Assembly (NCBI RefSeq): GCF_020217025.1
Contig: NZ_JAIWOF010000062.1
Span: 1 to 10,000, forward strand
Direction of reading: 5' to 3'
Origin: Flavobacterium sp.
GTDB lineage: Bacteria > Bacteroidota > Bacteroidia > Flavobacteriales > Flavobacteriaceae
Length of the DNA: 10,000 nt
In this document: positions 6,884-10,000 of the stretch, one piece after another
Position numbering within the stretch: the first letter of the stretch is position 1
How the letters are laid out: the number at the start of each line of letters is the position of its first letter
Position numbers and translations under genes: made by a program
The notes under the pieces: generated by a model
The model's input: only the letters and a program-made list of their open reading frames with translations
The model's database searches: none
What the model was told of the DNA's origin: nothing

Positions 6884-7426
6884 ATGAGAGTATTATCTTT
6901 AATTTTTATGGTTTTAGCCTTTTTAGTAGGAGGTTTTTGTGCTGGAATTTTATTTAAAAACATAGAAAACAGAATGGGAACCGACGGCGATTCTGAAAAA
7001 CTAGAAGAAGTGTATCGTTTAGTAGAAAACGAGCAAAAACAAATTGATCAATTAAAAAAAGACGGAATCGACGTTACTAAAATTGAAGATCCACAAATAA
7101 AAGAAAGTTTAGAAATTATCGAAAGTACACCTGCCAAATGGAAAGTTGTATATGCAGGTAAATTGGGTATTTTATTAGCTGTTCTTGCTTTTGTAATGGT
7201 TGTAGTTGCTTTTATGAAAAAAGAATTTGTTACTAAATTAAGCATTTTGGTGGCTTTATTATCAGTTGTTTTGTGGGCTATAACTCCTTACATGGAAGCT
7301 GGAACTTTCTCTGGAGCAAATCCTAAATCGCTTGCTTTAATTGGATGTATTGGTCTAGTTGTATGTTCGGCATGTGCTTTTATGAGCTACAAATTACACT
7401 TGAAAAAATCACAAGTAACAGTTTAA
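6884..7426 (+). CDS. Four-helix integral membrane protein of unknown function
   Basis: I do not recognise a family for this 180-residue protein. It has four hydrophobic segments, at about residues 4-24, 94-111, 118-136 and 149-168. Between the first and second lies a charged, probably helical, possibly coiled-coil stretch (about 38-62, with EKLEEVYRLVENEQKQIDQLK) and then a soluble part up to residue 92. With an even number of helices, both ends should be on the same side of the inner membrane; the basic C-terminus (YKLHLKKSQ) suggests the cytoplasm, which would put the charged loop outside. The ATG at 6884 has an A-rich leader and no Shine-Dalgarno sequence. No full promoter consensus is visible in the 78 bp upstream. 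It heads a run of five membrane or exported protein genes. Confidence 0.8.
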   Translation: MRVLSLIFMVLAFLVGGFCAGILFKNIENRMGTDGDSEKLEEVYRLVENEQKQIDQLKKDGIDVTKIEDPQIKESLEIIESTPAKWKVVYAGKLGILLAVLAFVMVVVAFMKKEFVTKLSILVALLSVVLWAITPYMEAGTFSGANPKSLALIGCIGLVVCSACAFMSYKLHLKKSQVTV

Positions 7427-7452
7427 TTAATTTCATCATTTTAAATATAATT

Positions 7453-8583
7453 ATGAAAATCAATCGTTTACTATTATTAGTTTCATTACTTTCTTTTGCT
7501 TTTTCTCAGGCTCAATTATCGGCTTTTATTAATGGCAAAGAAGTAAAATCGGGTGCTACAATTTCTAAAAAAGATTTAGCAACATTACAGGTAAGTTTCA
7601 AAAAACCTAAAGCTGTAACCGTTTATTCGGGATATACAAATCTATATGTAGAGTTTGCAGACAATTCTAATACCTACATAAATAGTTGGAGTCTTCAAAA
7701 AGAAGGTTATACTGCTATGTCCGATTTTATGAAAAATACACCTATAACAAAAAAATTTAGTGTTTTTGAAGGTAGAGATTTCATAAATAGAGGAAATACA
7801 CTTGAATGGATTTTAAATGGTGCAAATGGAGTTGAAAAACAAAAAACAATAAGAGTAGAAATTGGATTTTGGGTAAGAGAAGAAACAGGATACAAAGAAT
7901 ATGGTCCTAAAGTTCAATTATTAGAACCAATCTTCTTTAATGTACCTATGTGGGAACCAAAAAATCTATATTTACCTTATCTTGATGTAACCATAGACAA
8001 AACTAACATAAAAGAAGATATCAATAACAGCCAGACAGGTAGCACAGACAGAAGTGATACGGAAGTAGGCTACCAAATTCACAAAAATCAAGAAACGTAT
8101 AAAATTTATGCTTTCGAAAAATCTTCACACCCAGGTTTGACGGTTGATGAATTAGCTAAAGATTTCATTCATAGAGTTACCTATCATTCAAATAACGATA
8201 AAGTAAAAAAAATTCATGAATACGATTTCGAAAAATATAATTTACCTTGGTATCATATCTGCGTGCTTTTCCGAGATGAACAAATACAAAATGTAGATTA
8301 TTTTATAACCAAAGATGTGAAATCAAAAGATTTAATGAGTTTATATGAAAAAGTAGAATTCGGAAAGATGAAAGGATACACATTTCAATCTGGTTTGTAC
8401 AATACAGGAAGACAAGATGGAAAAACTTATAAAGATGTTGGGCAATTCAGAATCTATATCCTTAGCCATCCTACAAACCCAGATTTAATATTAATGGTGT
8501 GTAATGAAATTGGAAGAGGTACAGAAACGGCACAAGCTATCGATGCTAACATGCAAACATTTCTAAAGAGCATTAAGCAATAA
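7453..8583 (+). CDS. Secreted protein of unknown function
   Basis: The protein has 376 residues from the ATG at 7453, where a clear signal peptide begins (KINR, then a Leu/Phe-rich core, likely cut near SQA at about residue 20). The frame stays open back to 7345, but that start would overlap the upstream gene by 82 bp and bury the signal peptide, so it is rejected. The signal-peptide end has no lipobox Cys and the C-terminus has no T9SS sorting domain, so a soluble periplasmic or exported protein is likely. The mature protein is rich in alternating hydrophobic/polar strands and aromatic residues, and reads as an N-terminal beta domain (to about 175), an Asn/Thr/Ser-rich linker (about 185-205) and a C-terminal alpha/beta domain. 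I know no function. It lies 26 bp after the four-helix membrane protein gene, so cotranscription is likely. Confidence 0.85.
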   Translation: MKINRLLLLVSLLSFAFSQAQLSAFINGKEVKSGATISKKDLATLQVSFKKPKAVTVYSGYTNLYVEFADNSNTYINSWSLQKEGYTAMSDFMKNTPITKKFSVFEGRDFINRGNTLEWILNGANGVEKQKTIRVEIGFWVREETGYKEYGPKVQLLEPIFFNVPMWEPKNLYLPYLDVTIDKTNIKEDINNSQTGSTDRSDTEVGYQIHKNQETYKIYAFEKSSHPGLTVDELAKDFIHRVTYHSNNDKVKKIHEYDFEKYNLPWYHICVLFRDEQIQNVDYFITKDVKSKDLMSLYEKVEFGKMKGYTFQSGLYNTGRQDGKTYKDVGQFRIYILSHPTNPDLILMVCNEIGRGTETAQAIDANMQTFLKSIKQ

Positions 8584-8604
8584 TTTTTATAAAAATATTC
8601 AAAT

Positions 8605-8637
8605 ATCCCAAACTTCATGCTTAATGTGGTTTGGGAT
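8605..8637 (+). terminator. Hairpin between the secreted protein and the 88-residue protein
   Basis: ATCCCAAAC (8605-8613) pairs perfectly with GTTTGGGAT (8629-8637), a 9-bp stem with a 15-nt loop. The arms share the ATCCCAAA/TTTGGGAT word with the terminator after sucB. Here the downstream sequence is TAATTTTAAAA, a much weaker T-run, so it may act as a partial terminator that lowers expression of the genes that follow. The loop includes the ATG at 8624, part of a false upstream extension of the next reading frame. Confidence 0.55.
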
Positions 8638-8656
8638 TAATTTTAAAACTAAAAAA

Positions 8657-8923
8657 ATGGAAACGTTATCAATTATAGGAATGATAATGATGGTATTAGG
8701 ATTTATCAATGCTGCATGGGTTGGAATTCTTTACATCGTATCATTAAGTGCTGTTGCTGGAACTAAATTATCTAAAAAAGTAGGAACAGCAAACGAAAAA
8801 ACTGACGAGTATTTAGAACAAGGAAAAGCAACGTCTAATGGATTATTGAAAAAACTGATTTGGAGATTAGCCATAGGTTGTATAGGTTGGTTAATGTTTT
8901 ACATTGCAACAGGTCATTTTTAA
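8657..8923 (+). CDS. Small two-helix membrane protein of unknown function
   Basis: I chose the ATG at 8657, giving 88 residues starting METLSIIGM. The longer frame from 8624 (99 residues) begins inside a hairpin and adds a polar stretch (WFGINFKTKK) in front of the first membrane helix; the A-rich leader just before 8657 is typical for this genome. Hydrophobic segments lie at about residues 4-31 and 67-84, joined by a charged loop (KLSKKVGTANEKTDEYLEQ...). Both ends should face the same side. No known domain is recognised. It is followed after 16 bp by another membrane protein gene, and the two are probably cotranscribed. Confidence 0.75.
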   Translation: METLSIIGMIMMVLGFINAAWVGILYIVSLSAVAGTKLSKKVGTANEKTDEYLEQGKATSNGLLKKLIWRLAIGCIGWLMFYIATGHF

Positions 8924-8939
8924 AATATAAATTGTACCT

Positions 8940-9497
8940 ATGAAAAATCTACAAACCGTATTGTTTAAAAGGAATTTTAAGTTCCTACTGTGTATTGCTG
9001 CAACATTATTTTGTGGCTTAGGTGTTATTAGCTTCGGAACATTTTTGTTTAGAGAAGGCTTTTCTTGGTGGATTTTGATTGTTGGTTTACTATTGGTTTT
9101 TGGTTTTCTTTTATTTGCTTCAAAGATTTATACTTACTTATCAAGTCAACAAGTCTATTTAATGGTGGAATCTGATGGAAATACAATTACTTTCTACAAT
9201 AAGACAGATTCAGGAAAAACGTTCAATACATCAGAAGTTATCGACCTAAATAAAATGGGTAGATTTTATATCGTAAAAAAAAGAACCCGATATTTTATGA
9301 ATAATTATTCGTATGCATTTGAAGAAAAAGGAAGTAGAACAAGTTTGTTTAAAACTGATGTAGACGCTTTTCCTTCTTTATTTGAAGCATCTGAAAATGA
9401 TAGAAATAAAGTTTTAGAATTTGTTAAAAGTGTATATCCATCTATTGATTTAGGATATGAATCGGCTTGGCAAAAAAGTAAAAAAGGAATCAATTGA
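8940..9497 (+). CDS. Membrane protein with soluble C-terminal domain, unknown function
   Basis: This 185-residue protein starts with a short basic N-terminus (KNLQTVLFKRNFK), then two hydrophobic helices at about 15-37 and 42-66, and a soluble C-terminal part of about 118 residues. That part reads as beta strands (VYLMVESDGNTITFYNK, GRFYIVKKRTRYFMN, YSYAFEEKG) followed by a C-terminal helix (NDRNKVLEFVKSVYP). This layout, two helices followed by a compact strand-rich domain ending in a helix, is reminiscent of membrane proteins with PH-like domains; that is inference from the pattern only. By the positive-inside rule, N- and C-termini are probably cytoplasmic. The ATG at 8940 follows the previous stop by 16 bp, and the next gene starts 13 bp after this stop, supporting an operon. 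Confidence 0.78.
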   Translation: MKNLQTVLFKRNFKFLLCIAATLFCGLGVISFGTFLFREGFSWWILIVGLLLVFGFLLFASKIYTYLSSQQVYLMVESDGNTITFYNKTDSGKTFNTSEVIDLNKMGRFYIVKKRTRYFMNNYSYAFEEKGSRTSLFKTDVDAFPSLFEASENDRNKVLEFVKSVYPSIDLGYESAWQKSKKGIN

Positions 9498-9510
9498 GTA
9501 AATCAAAAAC

Positions 9511-10000
9511 ATGAAATACATTACAGTAAAGTTACTTATCTTGTTTTTGCTAATTTCTAGTAGCATACAAAGTCAAGAAGTAAAAATTGAATATGATAGA
9601 ACCTTCATAGATACTAGTGATGTTATTAATGAAACTGTAATGCTAAGTGTTAGAAATTTTCCAGTTAACACAAACAGATGCGAACTTATAACCGTTTATG
9701 CAACCGATGAAACGCATCAAAAAATTAATCCCGAATATTTTTTAACGCAAGCAAATAGAGAATTTTGGATAACTTTTATAAAAAATAAAAAGACTAAGAA
9801 ATTAACATCTCTCAATGGTAAAGCACGCTTTTTTAACGTTTCAGAAGCAGCAGAAACAATTATTAAAATTGATGGAATTTTAGAAAAAATTAATAAAACA
9901 ATTTATTCGAAAAATGATATTAAAGTTATTGTTCTAGATGTTAAATCATTACTTTCAAAAAAAGATAAAAAACCTTTAGAATATAAAAATGAAATAGCAT
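9511..10000 (+). CDS. Exported protein of unknown function, N-terminal 163 residues (3' end outside window)
   Basis: The frame is open from the ATG at 9511 to the window end with no stop. The first residues form a signal peptide: KYITVK, a Leu/Ile/Phe core, then SSSIQSQ, with cleavage likely near residue 22. There is no lipobox Cys, so it is probably a soluble exported protein rather than a lipoprotein. The visible mature part is polar and lysine-rich, with one Cys (RCEL) and short alternating strands (VMLSVRNF, CELITVYA, REFWITFI, DIKVIVLDV) that suggest a beta-rich fold. The start follows the preceding stop by 13 bp. I do not recognise the family, and the missing C-terminus could hold a domain that would identify it. 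Confidence 0.8.
   Translation, partial: MKYITVKLLILFLLISSSIQSQEVKIEYDRTFIDTSDVINETVMLSVRNFPVNTNRCELITVYATDETHQKINPEYFLTQANREFWITFIKNKKTKKLTSLNGKARFFNVSEAAETIIKIDGILEKINKTIYSKNDIKVIVLDVKSLLSKKDKKPLEYKNEIA

Noticed and set aside
7345..7452. 36-residue N-terminal extension of the secreted 376-residue protein
   Set aside because: It overlaps the preceding gene by 82 bp and would bury a clear signal peptide that starts at the ATG at 7453.
8638..8645. TAATTTTA as a -7 element for the 88-residue protein gene
   Set aside because: One mismatch to TAnnTTTG and no TTG 17-23 nt upstream; it also lies within 12 bp of the start codon, leaving almost no leader.
9305..9493. 62-codon minus-strand open frame under the 185-residue membrane protein gene
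   Set aside because: It is fully antisense to a better-supported gene and has no features of its own.

Overview
The window looks like chromosomal DNA from a member of the Bacteroidota, most likely a Flavobacteriaceae species close to Flavobacterium. The evidence is AT-rich coding sequence, gene starts without a Shine-Dalgarno sequence, a TTG-N20-TAGTTTTG promoter that fits the flavobacterial consensus (TTG / TAnnTTTG), a C-terminal type IX secretion (T9SS) sorting domain, and a membrane-anchored TPR/AraC-type regulator of a kind common in this group. All genes lie on the + strand. I see no RNA genes, CRISPR array, insertion sequence or phage gene.

Positions 1-2393 are core metabolism: the 3' end of sucA (2-oxoglutarate dehydrogenase E1) and a complete sucB (E2 succinyltransferase), separated by a 60-bp spacer with a REP-like palindrome. 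The pair ends in a strong intrinsic terminator.

Positions 2509-6837 hold two genes that may form a regulator/surface-protein pair. The first is a signal-peptide-bearing TPR protein with one membrane segment and a C-terminal AraC-type DNA-binding domain. The second is an 813-residue secreted protein made of two copies of a beta-rich domain, five fibronectin-III-like modules and a T9SS type A sorting domain. Between them, a perfect 9-bp inverted repeat overlaps the -33 element of the best promoter in the window, which makes it a candidate operator.

Positions 6884-10000 carry five closely spaced genes (gaps of 26, 73, 16 and 13 bp) for small membrane or exported proteins that I cannot assign to a known function: a four-helix membrane protein, a secreted 376-residue protein, an 88-residue two-helix protein, a 185-residue membrane protein with a soluble C-terminal domain, and an exported protein that runs off the end. 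They look like an envelope-associated cluster, possibly one operon partly divided by a hairpin at 8605-8637. Two of these genes need their starts moved inward from the longest reading frame (to 7453 and 8657), as does the regulator (to 2509).
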